Below are positions 1 through 9,685 of a DNA stretch of 64,000 nt, one piece after another. Each line of letters starts with the position of its first letter. Position 1 is the stretch's first letter. The notes under the pieces were generated by a model. The model was given only the letters and a program-made list of their open reading frames with translations. It searched no databases and had not been told where the DNA came from. Both the position numbers and the translations under genes were made by a program. The DNA is from Paenalcaligenes niemegkensis (GTDB taxonomy: Bacteria > Pseudomonadota > Gammaproteobacteria > Burkholderiales > Burkholderiaceae_B): the NCBI RefSeq assembly GCF_022230885.1, contig NZ_JAKGCT010000005.1, forward strand, positions 1 to 64,000, read 5' to 3'.

Positions 1-775
1 ACCCGGCCCAAAAATGCCGAGTGCGAGCATCGCCAGAGAAGCCAGCATCACGACCAGCGCATGGTCGATGGATGGCTCATCCGGCACGGTCTGAAACTCT
101 GCGAACAGGCCTGGTAATACCAACGATTACCGCCAGCACTAATACCTTGACGCCCGAGGACACCACGTTGCCCAGCACCTTTTCAGCAAGAAACGAGGTC
201 TTATTCCACAGCGCAAACGGCACCAGCACAAAGCCAGCGAGCGTGGTCAGCTTGAACTCGATCAGCGTGATGAAAAGCTGCACCGCCAACACGAAGAAGC
301 ATAGAGTCACCACCAACCAGGCCAGGAACAGGACAACGATGGGATCGAGGTTCACGAACACCTCGGGAAAGCCAGCCAGATCACCGATCTGCTCCACAAT
401 CGGTGCTCCCGCATCAATACCGATCTTGGCCAGCCTTCCCGGCTGCAGGAAGTTCCCCATGCTCAAGGTTGAACCGGTAGCCACCAAGCCCAGGCCGGCG
501 AATGACCGGAACACGATGCCCGCCAGCCAATTGAAGTTGCCGATGATGTAGGCAAAGGCGCCGACATAGAGCACCTTGCGCAGCAGCTTGACGATCACGT
601 CATTGCCCTGGCCGGTCGCGTGGCCCATAGCCCAGTACAGCCCGGCGATGGTCATGTCGATGACGATCAGCGTGGCCGTGAGAAATGCGACTTCGCCTTG
701 CAGTAATCCGAAGCCCGAGTCGATGTAGCGCGAGAACGTATCAAGGAAACGGTCGATCACCGTTACGTCGTTCAT
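1..775 (-). CDS. trbL: TrbL mating-pair formation membrane protein (partial, frame break near 110)
   Basis: Inner-membrane channel component of the P-type/Tn4371 type IV secretion system, polytopic by sequence. The reading frame from 775 gives about 220 residues with several hydrophobic segments (for example residues 30-50, 70-95, 145-175 and 205-220). It then leaves the family frame near position 105-118. Downstream the correct family continuation (…FAEFQTVPDEPSIDHALVV…) is readable in another frame up to the window edge. The break needs one base removed or two added. It could be real or an assembly indel, since many other indels occur in this window. The 3' end is outside the window. It follows trbJ by 12 bases and is the last trb gene visible. 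Confidence 0.85.
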
Positions 776-787
776 GGCCGGTCCCCG

Positions 788-1531
788 TCAGTTGCCGTAG
801 AACTGCACGGAATACGGCGTGTACGGCGTACCGCCACCCATGAAACGCTGGCGCACCTCGCGGGCACGCTCGGTCGCCGCCGCTTGCCGCGCCAGCTCCA
901 GCGCCGCCGCACGGTCCTGCGTGATCTGAAGTTGCTGCGCCTGGATGGACTGCTTTGCCTGCAAGGCCAGGAGCTGGTTGGTCGCCTGCATGGCCTGCAG
1001 CGCTCCGGTCGCGGACTGGCTTTGGCTAACCAGATCGGTCAAGGCACTTTCGTCCTGCGCCAAGTTCTGCGATACCTGCGCTTGCATGCGCATCGCGGTG
1101 TGCAAGCCGTCGAGCGTGTGCTTCCAACGCTCTCGTGCGTCCTGCGCCATCTGATCGCCGCTGACAGTCGCGGCATACTGATCGGGATAGAGCCGCGCAA
1201 ACTCCCGATCCATGCTCGTCACGTCAAAGGTCAACCCTTGCGCCTCGGCAATCAGCCGTTCGGTGGTTGCCAACGTGGAGCGCAGGCGGTTGACGATATT
1301 GAAGTCCAGATTGGTCAGGTTACGCGCCTGATTCATCAGTATTTGCGCCTCGTTCTGAAGCTGATTAATCTGGTTGTTGATCTGCTCCAACGTGCGCACA
1401 GCGGTCAGCGTGTTCTGAGTGTAGTTCGACGGATCAAACACGGTTTTCCACGCTGCTGCAGGCGGCGAAGCCAGAAGCAGGCTGACCAGCAAGGCAAAGG
1501 TAATCGACGCTAAACGGGAAGAGAGTTTCAT
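788..1531 (-). CDS. trbJ: TrbJ, periplasmic mating-pair formation protein
   Basis: TrbJ (VirB5-like) minor pilus or entry protein of the conjugative pore. The N-terminus MKLSSRLAS is followed by a hydrophobic stretch ending in …ASPPAAAW, a Sec signal peptide cleaved around residue 25. The rest is glutamine/alanine-rich helical coiled-coil sequence, usual for the family. Start chosen at 1531 because its ATG overlaps the trbE stop (ATGA), as expected for coupled trb genes; an ATG upstream would run into trbE. Length is about 247 aa, normal for the family. Confidence 0.92.
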   Translation of the reverse strand: MKLSSRLASITFALLVSLLLASPPAAAWKTVFDPSNYTQNTLTAVRTLEQINNQINQLQNEAQILMNQARNLTNLDFNIVNRLRSTLATTERLIAEAQGLTFDVTSMDREFARLYPDQYAATVSGDQMAQDARERWKHTLDGLHTAMRMQAQVSQNLAQDESALTDLVSQSQSATGALQAMQATNQLLALQAKQSIQAQQLQITQDRAAALELARQAAATERAREVRQRFMGGGTPYTPYSVQFYGN

Positions 1532-3990
1532 GACAGATGCTCCTGAGGAGGATTGGCAAAAGAAGGGGAAGCGACTTGCGTAGGGTTTGGAAACGTAGGC
1601 AACAGGTCCGCCGCCCAATCCAGACCGCTATGTCGCAACCAGGCGCTGGCAAACCCAGACACGCCGGTGTCAGCCACGACACGGTCGACGTCGCGTTGCG
1701 CTTGCGGCGAGGACGTGCCCGCAAAGGCCAACGCCACTGGCCCCAAGTCCAGGTCGAACAGGCGATTGCCCAGCCGCGACTGGTAGTAGTAATCGCGCTT
1801 GGGCACCGCTTCGGCTACGATGCGGATCTGGCGGCTGTTCAAGTCAAAGTTCTGGTAGATCGAACGGATCTGCGGTTCGGTGGCCTGGGCGTTGGGCAGG
1901 AAGATGCGGATCGCGCAGCTCTCCACGATGGCTGGGGCAATGCTGGAGTTCTGGATGTCGGCCAGGCTCTGTGTGGCGAAGATCACCGAGACGTTTTTCT
2001 TGCGCAGGGTTTTGAGCCACTGGCGGATGCGCGCCGCAAACACCGGGTCATCCAAAAACAGCCACGCCTCATCGAGGATCAGCAGTGTGGGCGCACCATC
2101 AAAGCGTTCATCAAAACGCGCGAACAGATAACCCAACACGGCCAGCACCGCCGCCTTGCTGTGCATCAGCTCTTCCATCTCAAAGCACTGCACAGAACCT
2201 GAGCCCAGGCGATCCGAGTCCGCGTCGAGCAGCTTGCCGTGGGCGCCGCCCAGCACATAAGGCGCCAGCGCCTGACGCAGTGCGTTCGATTGCAGCAGTA
2301 CAGACAAGCCCGTCATGGTGCGCTGCTCCACCGGCGCACCGGCAAGGCTGCCGAGCGCCGACCAGATGGCCGCTTTCTCATCCGGACCGATAGCCATGCC
2401 CTCGTGACGCAACCGACCTTCCACCCATTCAGCGGCCCAGGTGCGATAGCTCTCCTGGTCGATGCGGGCTAGCGGCTGGAAGGCGATCTCGCCGTCATTG
2501 CTCAGGTCGTAATGCTCGCCGCCCAGCCCCAGGATGGTGGCGCGCATGGAGCGGCCCATATCGAAGGCGAAGATGCGCGAGCCACGATAGCGGCGGAACT
2601 GCAAGGCCAGCGTCGCCAGCAGTACCGATTTGCCCATGCCGGTCGGACCTACCACCAGCGTATGGCCCACATCGCCGATGTGCGTGACCAGCCGGAACGG
2701 CGTCGCGCCGTCGGTGCGGGTGACGATCAAGGGAGGCCCATCGAGATGGGCATTGCGCTCGGGGCCGGCCCATACCGCCGACACCGGCATCAGGTGGGCC
2801 AGGTTCAACGTCGAGATAATGGGCTGGCGCACGTTGGCGTAGGCATTGCCCGGAATCGACGACAACCAGGCATCGACGGCATTGAGCGTCTCAGGGATAG
2901 TGACGAAGCCCCGGCCCTGGATCACGCGCTCGATCATGCGCAACTTCTCGTCGGCACGGGCCGCATCGTCGTCGAGCACCGTCACCGTCGCCGTGACATA
3001 ACCAAAAGCCACCTGATCGCTGCCCAGCTCTTGCAAGGCGGCATCCGCATCGGCCGCCTTGTTATTTGCATCGGTATCGACCAACGGGCTTTCCTGCTGG
3101 AAGATGGTTTCACGCAGCAAGGCGATGACGTTCTTGCGTTTGGCAAACCACTGGCGACGCAGGCGTCTCAGCTCTTTCTCGGCCTCGGCCTTGTCCATGC
3201 ACAGAAACCGTGTGCTCCAGCGATAGGCAAAGCCCAGTCGGTTGAGATCATCCAACAATCCTGGCCAGGTGGAGGTCGGAAAGCCACGCACCGACACCAC
3301 ACGCAAATGCTGGTCGCCCAACATGGGTGCCAGGCCGCCGACCAGCGCGCAGTCAGCCAGCAGCGCATCCAGGTGAAACGGCACTTGCGGCACCGCCAGC
3401 GCGAAGCGGCGCGTCGAGATGGTGCCATGCAGATACGTTAGCGTCTGGCTGTCGTCAACCCAGGTAATTTCCGGCATGACTCCATCGAGCAGGTCGAAGA
3501 CGCGATCCGTCTCCGAGACGAAGGCGTCCAGCCGCTCGCTCCAGTCCACACCTTGCGATGGCCGATTCTCGTAGAGCAAGCCCGCCGCACGGGCGCGGGC
3601 TTCCTCGGCCGGCAAATACATCAAGGTCAGGTGGTAGCCGCTCTCGAAGTGGCTACCCGATTCCTCGAAGGTGGCGCGGCGTTCCTCGTCCACCAACCAG
3701 GACAGCGGCTCGGGGAAGTCCGAGTGTGGATAGCCAGCGGCAGCGCGGCGCTCGGCCTCCACGAACAAGGCCCAGCCCGAGCCCAGGCGGCGCAGCGCGT
3801 TGTTAAGCCGCGCCGACGCGGCGATCAGTTCGCTTTGTGTCGCGCTGTCCAGGTCTGGCCCGCGAAAACGGGCCGTGCGTTGGAACGATCCATCCTTGTT
3901 CAACACGATGCCCGGCGCGACAAGCCCGACCCAGGGCAGCCAGTCGGCCAGCAGTGCGGGCCGCCGGCGGTATTCGGCAAGATTCAACAT
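1528..3990 (-). CDS. trbE: TrbE, conjugative transfer ATPase (VirB4 family)
   Basis: 820-residue cytoplasmic ATPase that energises pilus assembly and substrate transfer. Visible motifs are Walker A VVGPTGMGKSVLLA in the middle of the protein and Walker B TLLILDEAWLFL in the C-terminal third, followed by the VirB4-typical IFATQSLADI. The length matches TrbE of Tn4371-type ICEs. The GAGGAG ribosome site just upstream of the ATG at 3990 fixes the start. The gene is complete and in frame; its stop overlaps trbJ and it lies 10 bases after trbD. Confidence 0.96.
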   Translation of the reverse strand: MLNLAEYRRRPALLADWLPWVGLVAPGIVLNKDGSFQRTARFRGPDLDSATQSELIAASARLNNALRRLGSGWALFVEAERRAAAGYPHSDFPEPLSWLVDEERRATFEESGSHFESGYHLTLMYLPAEEARARAAGLLYENRPSQGVDWSERLDAFVSETDRVFDLLDGVMPEITWVDDSQTLTYLHGTISTRRFALAVPQVPFHLDALLADCALVGGLAPMLGDQHLRVVSVRGFPTSTWPGLLDDLNRLGFAYRWSTRFLCMDKAEAEKELRRLRRQWFAKRKNVIALLRETIFQQESPLVDTDANNKAADADAALQELGSDQVAFGYVTATVTVLDDDAARADEKLRMIERVIQGRGFVTIPETLNAVDAWLSSIPGNAYANVRQPIISTLNLAHLMPVSAVWAGPERNAHLDGPPLIVTRTDGATPFRLVTHIGDVGHTLVVGPTGMGKSVLLATLALQFRRYRGSRIFAFDMGRSMRATILGLGGEHYDLSNDGEIAFQPLARIDQESYRTWAAEWVEGRLRHEGMAIGPDEKAAIWSALGSLAGAPVEQRTMTGLSVLLQSNALRQALAPYVLGGAHGKLLDADSDRLGSGSVQCFEMEELMHSKAAVLAVLGYLFARFDERFDGAPTLLILDEAWLFLDDPVFAARIRQWLKTLRKKNVSVIFATQSLADIQNSSIAPAIVESCAIRIFLPNAQATEPQIRSIYQNFDLNSRQIRIVAEAVPKRDYYYQSRLGNRLFDLDLGPVALAFAGTSSPQAQRDVDRVVADTGVSGFASAWLRHSGLDWAADLLPTFPNPTQVASPSFANPPQEHLS

Positions 3991-4000
3991 GGCATTCTCC

Positions 4001-4273
4001 TCACACGTCCAGCAGCGCTTTGTGTTTGATGTGCCGGGCGAACACGGCCATGAATTGCGGATCGAGCCGCGCGCCCCAGACCCCCAGCGAATGGCCGACG
4101 ATCCACAGCACCAGTCCGGGAATCCACAGTTGCAGGCCCAGCCCTACGGCGGCGGCCAGCGTGCCGTTGGCGATCGCCACAGTACGCGGCGCGCCACCCA
4201 TCAAAATCGGCTCGGTCAGCGAGCGATGCAGCGGCACTTCAAAGCCGGCAGCAAATTCCTCGGGCGTATTCAT
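4001..4273 (-). CDS. trbD: TrbD, small inner-membrane conjugation protein (VirB3-like)
   Basis: 90-residue protein starting MNTPEEFAAGFEVPLHRSL, with two adjacent hydrophobic segments (about residues 35-70), the layout of VirB3/TrbD. VirB3-type proteins anchor next to the VirB4 ATPase, which fits its place directly before trbE. The start at 4273 overlaps the trbC stop by four bases. A longer open frame upstream would read through trbC and is not credible. Confidence 0.92.
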   Translation of the reverse strand: MNTPEEFAAGFEVPLHRSLTEPILMGGAPRTVAIANGTLAAAVGLGLQLWIPGLVLWIVGHSLGVWGARLDPQFMAVFARHIKHKALLDV

Positions 4274-4647
4274 ACGATGGCCCCGCCGGAGAAGCTGAAG
4301 AACGACAGGAAAAACGAGGAGGCGGCAAACGCAATCGACAGGCCGAAGACGATCTGGATCAGCTTGCGAAAGCCGCCGCTGGTGTCGCCGAAGGCCAGTG
4401 CCAGACCCGTGGCGATAATGATGATGACCGCGACGATGCGCGCCACCGGCCCCTGGATGGAGTCGAGGATGGATTGCAGCGGCCCTTCCCAAGGCATGCT
4501 GGAACCGGCGGCGTGCGCCGTGCCGACCAACAGCAACATCAAAGCGGCCAGTAGCAGACCGTGCTTCGCAGGGCGGGCCAGGCGGCACACCCGTGCAGGG
4601 TTGAAAATCGGATTGACGGAAATACGGAAAGCATCAACGTGCGTCAT
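4270..4647 (-). CDS. trbC: TrbC, conjugative pilin precursor (VirB2-like)
   Basis: 125-residue prepilin. The long N-terminal leader (cleavage probably after …LLLVGTAHA, about residue 47) is followed by two hydrophobic helices separated by a short polar loop (GDTSGGFRK). This is the standard VirB2/TrbC architecture, and the mature pilin would be about 78 residues. Its start at 4647 overlaps the trbB stop (ATGA), and it is followed by trbD with a four-base overlap. Confidence 0.93.
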   Translation of the reverse strand: MTHVDAFRISVNPIFNPARVCRLARPAKHGLLLAALMLLLVGTAHAAGSSMPWEGPLQSILDSIQGPVARIVAVIIIIATGLALAFGDTSGGFRKLIQIVFGLSIAFAASSFFLSFFSFSGGAIV

Positions 4648-5690
4648 GGCAGTTCTCCAGAGTGGTGGGGAGTTGAGGTTGGAAGATCTGAAACAGGCCG
4701 CAGCTCGGGAAACGACGCGTCCAGCGCATCCGCCAGGCGATAGCCCGCACCGTCGAAGCCAACGACACGGGCTATGGTGTCGATGCGGCGCTTGCGGCCG
4801 CGCCCGGCGATGTAGACGACGACATTCACCGCCTCGGCGATCAGCGCCCGAGGCGGGTTCACGGCGACTTCGAGAATCAGTTGCTCCAGGCGCAGCAACG
4901 CGCCCAGCGCGGAACTGGCGTGGATGGTGGCAATCCCACCAGGGTGGCCGGTGCCCCAGACCTTGATGAGATCCAGCGCCTCCCCGCCGCGCACCTCGCC
5001 AACGATCACGCGATCCGGGCGCAGGCGCATCGTGGCGCGCACCAGTTCCTGCATGGTCACGACCCCGGCGCGGGTGCGCAGCGGCACATGGTCGCGGGCG
5101 GCGCATTGCAACTCGATGGTGTCTTCCAGCACCAGCACGCGATCGCCCGTAGCGGCGATTTCGGCCAGCAAGGCATTCGCCAGCGTCGTCTTGCCGGTGC
5201 TGGTGCCGCCGGCAATCAGGATGTTCTGCCGCTCGTGCACGGCACGCACCAGAAAGTCCGCGTGCGCGGCGGTCATCATCCCGTCGGTGACGTAGCGCTC
5301 CAGCGGAATCACGCCCACGGCGCGCTTGCGCAACGCGAAGGCTGGCCCCGGCGCGGCCGGAGGCAGGATGCCCTCGAAGCGTTCGCCCGTTTCCGGTAGC
5401 TCGGCGCTCAGCAGTGGTTGGCCGCGATGCACTTCCGCGCCGACGTGGGCGGCCACCAGTCGGATGATGCGCTCGCCATCGGCCTCGGACAGTTCCACGC
5501 CCAGCGGCGCACGGCCCGATGACAGGCGATCCACCCAAAGCGTGCGGTCGGGATTGAGCATGATTTCCACCACGTCCGGGTCTTCCAAGGCGGCGGCGAT
5601 CAGCGGCCCCATCGCCGTGCGCAGCATCTGAATGCGGCGATCCAGTGACGTCGCAACGGATGAGCGCGGCAACTGCGGCACGGCGCTCAT
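4644..5690 (-). CDS. trbB: TrbB, conjugation ATPase (VirB11 family)
   Basis: 348-residue hexameric traffic ATPase of the VirB11/PulE class, acting at the cytoplasmic face of the type IV secretion channel. Walker A is GGTSTGKTTLANALL near residue 165. The VirB11 features after it are present: ELQCAARDHVPLRTRAG, the RPDRVIVGEVRGGEALD box and TGHPGGIATIHA. The frame is intact. It starts inside the stop of the upstream CopG-like gene and ends in the trbC start, so it is part of a tightly coupled operon. Confidence 0.96.
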   Translation of the reverse strand: MSAVPQLPRSSVATSLDRRIQMLRTAMGPLIAAALEDPDVVEIMLNPDRTLWVDRLSSGRAPLGVELSEADGERIIRLVAAHVGAEVHRGQPLLSAELPETGERFEGILPPAAPGPAFALRKRAVGVIPLERYVTDGMMTAAHADFLVRAVHERQNILIAGGTSTGKTTLANALLAEIAATGDRVLVLEDTIELQCAARDHVPLRTRAGVVTMQELVRATMRLRPDRVIVGEVRGGEALDLIKVWGTGHPGGIATIHASSALGALLRLEQLILEVAVNPPRALIAEAVNVVVYIAGRGRKRRIDTIARVVGFDGAGYRLADALDASFPELRPVSDLPTSTPHHSGELP

Positions 5691-6151
5691 GAGCTACGCT
5701 CCCCGGCTTCAGCCGACAGTGCGGCGTCATCTATGCGCATCGGGTCGGGGTGTAGCTCTTCCACCACGTCCCGCACCAGACTGCGGCCACGCAGCAGGTG
5801 ACGACCAAGTTGTTCGACAAACTGCTCGAAGCGCGCCTTGCCGTGAGCGCGGGCCGCATCTTGGTGGGCTTCCGGCACCGGCGTGCTGACGGTCAGGTAG
5901 TAGCGGATGAACAGCGCCAGGGTTTCGATCTGGATGTTCTGATCACGCTCCAGGCGCTCGGTCTGGCGCGACAGCCGATCCAGCCGTTTGGCGATGGCTG
6001 CTTCGCGCTGGTCACCTGCGTCCGGCGACAACCAGGACGCCAAGGCAGCGGCGACGATGGACGACTTGGACACGCCTTTCTTCGCAGCCAGTTCATCGAG
6101 TCGTTTGGCGTGTTCGGGTTGAATAAAGAGGTTCAAGCGGTATTGACTCAT
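5687..6151 (-). CDS. CopG/RHH-family protein of the trb-tra cluster
   Basis: 154-residue protein. Its first 45 residues (MSQYRLNLFIQPEHAKRL… SKSSIVAAALASWL) match a ribbon-helix-helix DNA-binding fold of the CopG type. The rest is helical, with a coiled-coil-like DRLSRQTERLERDQN segment and no recognisable catalytic motif. Genes of this kind sit between traG and trbB in Tn4371-type ICEs and are presumed to regulate transfer; that role is inferred from position. It overlaps both neighbours by four bases. Confidence 0.85.
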   Translation of the reverse strand: MSQYRLNLFIQPEHAKRLDELAAKKGVSKSSIVAAALASWLSPDAGDQREAAIAKRLDRLSRQTERLERDQNIQIETLALFIRYYLTVSTPVPEAHQDAARAHGKARFEQFVEQLGRHLLRGRSLVRDVVEELHPDPMRIDDAALSAEAGERSS

Positions 6152-8145
6152 AGCTGGATTCCATCATCAGGGTCGAGGGACGCCAGCCGGGCCGTGCGTT
6201 GCAAGGTCGGATCGAGCTGGCTGGGGAAAATGGGCGGCACGTCGTCGTCATCGAGCAGTGACAGGTCGCTGACCGGGTATTCCGGCTCGGGACCGTAGGT
6301 GGCGACGTCAGAAAGTTCGGGCTGCTGGCGCGGGCCGCCATCGTCGGCGCTGCCCACGCCATCGGCGGATGCGGTCGCCGCTGCGCCAAGCACGGTGGGA
6401 ATCGCCAATTCGCTCCAGTCGTCAAGGCGGGCAGGAGGCACATCGGCATAGCCACCGTCAACTAGCATCGGCGGCGGCAGTACCCGCTGCTTGAAATTGG
6501 CGTCCAGGTAATAGCGCAGCTTTTTGGCCTTAATCGGCGCATGACCTGACACCATCACCACCGACTCATCGGCGGGCAGTTGCATCACTTCGCCAGGCGT
6601 CAGCAACGGGCGCGCCGTTTCCTGGCGCGATACCATCAGATGGCCCAACCACGGCGCGAGCCGGTGGCCGGCATAGTTGCGCTGCGCGCGCAGTTCGGTG
6701 GCGGTACCAAGCGTTTCGGAAATCCGTTTGGCGGTGCGCTCATCGTTCGTGGCAAAGGTCACGCGCACATGGCAGTTGTCCAGGATCGAATGGTTCTGGC
6801 CGTAGGCCTTGTCGATCTGGTTAAGCGACTGCGAGATCAGGAAGGCGCGCAGGCCGTAGCCCGCCATGAAGGCCAGGGCCGACTCGAAGAAGTCCAGACG
6901 GCCTAGCGCGGGGAACTCGTCGAGCATCAACAGCAGCTTGTGGCGGCGCTCTACGCCATCGCTGCCGTCCAGCGATTCGGTAAGCCGTCGTCCGATCTGA
7001 TTCAGAATTAACCGAATCAGCGGCTTGGTGCGGCTGATGTCCGAGGGCGGCACCACCAGGTACAGCGACACTGGGTGCTCAGAAGAAATCAGATCGGCGA
7101 TGCGCCAGTCGCAGCGCGAGGTGACTGCGGCTACCGTGGGGTCGCGGTACAAGCCGAGGAAGCTCATGGCGGTGGACAGTACGCCCGAGCGTTCGTTGTC
7201 ACTCTTGTTAAGCACTTCGCGCGCTGCGGATGCGACAACAGGATGCGGCACATCTCCCAGATGCCGCATCGTCATCATCCGGTGTAACGTCAGTTCGAAC
7301 GGGCACGCGGGATCGGACAGAAAGTTGGCGACGCCCCTAAGCGTCTTGTCCTCGCCCGCGTACAGCACGTGCAGGATGGCACCGACCAGCAGCGCGTGCG
7401 AGGTTTTCTCCCAGTGGTTGCGTTTTTCCAGTGCGCCTTCGGGATCGACCAGGATGTCGGCGATGTTCTGCACGTCGCGCACTTCATGCGTGCCGCGCCG
7501 TACTTCCAACAACGGGTTGTAAGCGGCGGACTGGGGATCGGTGGGGTTGAACAACAGGCAGTGCGAGAAGCGCGAGCGCCAACCGGCGGTAATGGCCCAG
7601 TTCTCGCCCTTGATGTCGTGGATGACGGCAGATGCGGGCCAGGAGAGCAACGTGGGAATGACAAGCCCTACACCTTTGCCCGAACGCGTGGGCGCGAAGG
7701 TCAAGATGTGTTCCGGCCCTTCATGGCGCAGGTACTGACCGTCATGCAGACCGAGGAAAACGCCTGCCGGGTCGATCAGGCCGGCCTTGCCGATTTCAGC
7801 AACCTCGGCCCAGCGGGCGGAGCCGTAGGTTGTGACCAGTTTGGACTGACGCGAACGCCAGATCGACATACCGATGGCAACCACGACCGCCACCAGACCG
7901 CTGCCGCCCGCGACGGCACCGCCAATGTCAAACACCTGCGACGCATAGGCATCGAAGAAAAACCACCACTCGAACAACTTCCAGGGGTGATAAATCGGTG
8001 TGTCGAAGAAATCAAACCAGGGCGGGCCCAGGCGTAGCTGATAGCCCAGGGCGGCGGCTGTCCATTGTGTGGCACCCCACACGCCGGCGATCACGATGCC
8101 GAATACGACGGCGATCTGCCCGAACAGCACGTTCGTCCCTTGCAT
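6148..8145 (-). CDS. traG: TraG, type IV coupling protein (VirD4 family)
   Basis: Coupling ATPase that docks the relaxase-DNA complex to the secretion channel. N-terminal membrane segments (about residues 8-30 and 75-100) precede the ATPase domain. Walker A is FAPTRSGKGVGLVIPTLL near residue 160 and Walker B is LLLMLDEFPALGRLDFF. Start chosen at 8145 because GGAGG lies seven bases upstream; a 16-codon extension lacks a ribosome site. About 665 aa, complete. An inverted repeat lies just upstream at 8188-8205. Confidence 0.95.
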   Translation of the reverse strand: MQGTNVLFGQIAVVFGIVIAGVWGATQWTAAALGYQLRLGPPWFDFFDTPIYHPWKLFEWWFFFDAYASQVFDIGGAVAGGSGLVAVVVAIGMSIWRSRQSKLVTTYGSARWAEVAEIGKAGLIDPAGVFLGLHDGQYLRHEGPEHILTFAPTRSGKGVGLVIPTLLSWPASAVIHDIKGENWAITAGWRSRFSHCLLFNPTDPQSAAYNPLLEVRRGTHEVRDVQNIADILVDPEGALEKRNHWEKTSHALLVGAILHVLYAGEDKTLRGVANFLSDPACPFELTLHRMMTMRHLGDVPHPVVASAAREVLNKSDNERSGVLSTAMSFLGLYRDPTVAAVTSRCDWRIADLISSEHPVSLYLVVPPSDISRTKPLIRLILNQIGRRLTESLDGSDGVERRHKLLLMLDEFPALGRLDFFESALAFMAGYGLRAFLISQSLNQIDKAYGQNHSILDNCHVRVTFATNDERTAKRISETLGTATELRAQRNYAGHRLAPWLGHLMVSRQETARPLLTPGEVMQLPADESVVMVSGHAPIKAKKLRYYLDANFKQRVLPPPMLVDGGYADVPPARLDDWSELAIPTVLGAAATASADGVGSADDGGPRQQPELSDVATYGPEPEYPVSDLSLLDDDDVPPIFPSQLDPTLQRTARLASLDPDDGIQL

Positions 8146-8187
8146 TCCCGGCCTCCGATTTCTCCTGCGCAGCACTGCGCTGAAAGA

Positions 8188-8206
8188 CGGCACAACAACG
8201 TGCCGC
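8188..8206. promoter_or_regulatory. Inverted repeat upstream of traG, sharing a 14-mer with the rlxS-traF gap
   Basis: CGGCAC and GTGCCG arms (8188-8193, 8200-8205) flank AACAAC. The 14-mer CAACAACGTGCCGC (8193-8206) recurs at 17494-17507 in the rlxS-traF gap. It may be an operator for transfer genes or a relaxosome site; function is inferred only from position. Confidence 0.4.
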
Positions 8207-8378
8207 AGAGGTCAGGATCGGTGCCGGGTCAGTGCCGGTCAAAGACCTTTATCGGGACAAAGGTCGAGAAAAAGGCATGAGTTCGCGCAGGGGCGAAAAC
8301 AAGAAAAATGCCGCAAGCGAAGGCGCGTTGCGGCGTGCTGGACGAGAAAACAGAAAATGTGAGGCTAACTGCCAACAA

Positions 8379-8633
8379 TCAGAATTTCGGTGGGCTCTCC
8401 GGTGGCGTGTAGGGCACCTTGCCGTCGCCATAAAACCGCTGACGCGTTGCTTCGGCGACTCGGTTGCATAGCTCGTCGCCCAACTTTACGCGCTCCAGCT
8501 TGCACTGCTGGCGCAGCTCCTTGAATCGTTCGGAGTTGGACGCCAGCGACTCCACCTTTTCGGTGGCGATCGGTTCGGGTGGGTCGCAGGCTGCCAGCAC
8601 AGTGACGAACAAAAGCAGCACAATCTTGTTCAT
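8379..8633 (-). CDS. eexN: EexN-type entry-exclusion lipoprotein
   Basis: 84-residue lipoprotein: signal sequence MNKIVLLLFVTVLAAC with the lipobox cysteine at residue 16. A short helical region with a cysteine pair follows (QQCKLERVKLGDELC), then a C-terminal …RQRFYGDGKVPYTPPESPPKF tail. Size, cysteine spacing and position upstream of traG match the EexN family, which blocks redundant transfer into cells already carrying the element. Its ATG overlaps the stop of the lysR gene, so it may be co-translated with the cargo transcript. Confidence 0.8.
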   Translation of the reverse strand: MNKIVLLLFVTVLAACDPPEPIATEKVESLASNSERFKELRQQCKLERVKLGDELCNRVAEATRQRFYGDGKVPYTPPESPPKF

Positions 8634-9573
8634 AACTCAATTTCCTCCGGGATATCAGGTTTTAGTGCAGCGGGAGGTGTACTCTCGCGCGCCAATTCGA
8701 TAGCACCAACCCGCTCGATAAAACGGGACAGCGTTTGAGAAGGTTCACCATTCAGGCAAAGCAAGTAGGTCGTGAGAATCGGCGAACGCCCAGAAAGTGG
8801 CCGCGCCACAACACCGCACTCACGGCTGGCGGCAATTTGCGAGGCACCTGCCAGCCCCAGCGCAAAGCCTGCTGACACCAACGCCATCATCAAGTCCAAA
8901 GACGTGACCTGTTCAGCCACCAGTGGCTCGGCATCCACGGCACGCAACACGCGGGCGACCTGACGTGCGTGACCTTCGCATACCATCGGATCACACATCA
9001 CCAAGGGATAACGCAGCACCTCATCCAATGGAATGCGTTTGTAACTCAGAATAGGATGTCGTGCAGGCACAGCGACCATCAGTGGATCGTGCCAGACCGG
9101 CTCAGCGAGGATGCCATCACCCACTTCGTCAGACTGCGCGAAACCCACGTCGTACAGATCATCAGTCAATCCCCTGATCTGCTGCGACAGCGGCACCTCG
9201 AACAGACGAATATCGACCTCCGGTTCGTCCAGGCGACACTGCGCCAACAGCGCGGGCAATCGCGACGGCATAATGCCGTCGATAAGGCAATGCGTAGCTG
9301 ACCATGAAAACCACTAGCCGCTGCCCTGACGCTGTCGCGCGCTTGCTCAAGTGCAGCGAAAACCCGGGGTACATGCTCAAGGAATAGTTTGCCCGCGCGA
9401 GTCAACCGTGTGCTTCGAGTGGTGCGTGCAAACAGCGACACACCCAACTCTTCCTCCAGTTCCTTGATGGCCCGCGACAATGGCGACTGCTCAATGTGCA
9501 GCCGCTCGGCGGCACGAGCGAAGTGCAGTTCCTCGGCCACAGCCAAAAAGCACCTAAGATGCCGCATTTCCAT
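8630..9573 (-). CDS. LysR-family transcriptional regulator (single-base frame break near 9280)
   Basis: N-terminal winged helix (MEMRHLRCFLAVAEELHF… LSRAIKELEEELG… LFARTTRSTRLTRAG) typical of LysR regulators, then a periplasmic-binding-like effector domain ending …PDIPEEIEL. The two halves lie in different frames and join if one base is added near 9280 (…LRIALSDGIMPSRLPALLAQ…). The repaired length is 314 aa, the usual LysR size, so an assembly deletion is more likely than a pseudogene. The likely target is the efflux/DUF4148 cargo upstream, but LysR genes usually sit divergent to their target and this one is last in a colinear block. The stop overlaps the eexN start. Confidence 0.85.
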
Positions 9574-9685
9574 GACGACCTCCCTCAGTGAAATCCCACG
9601 AACCTCATTTCATCTATGTACCAGCCGATTCACCGAGACTCACTTCAAGAACAGGACTCAGCAATTCGCAATAACTATTGGATTT

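Noticed and set aside
2512..3441. Plus-strand open frame opposite trbE
   Set aside because: Antisense shadow with low-complexity Gln/Arg-rich composition; trbE motifs are clear on the other strand.
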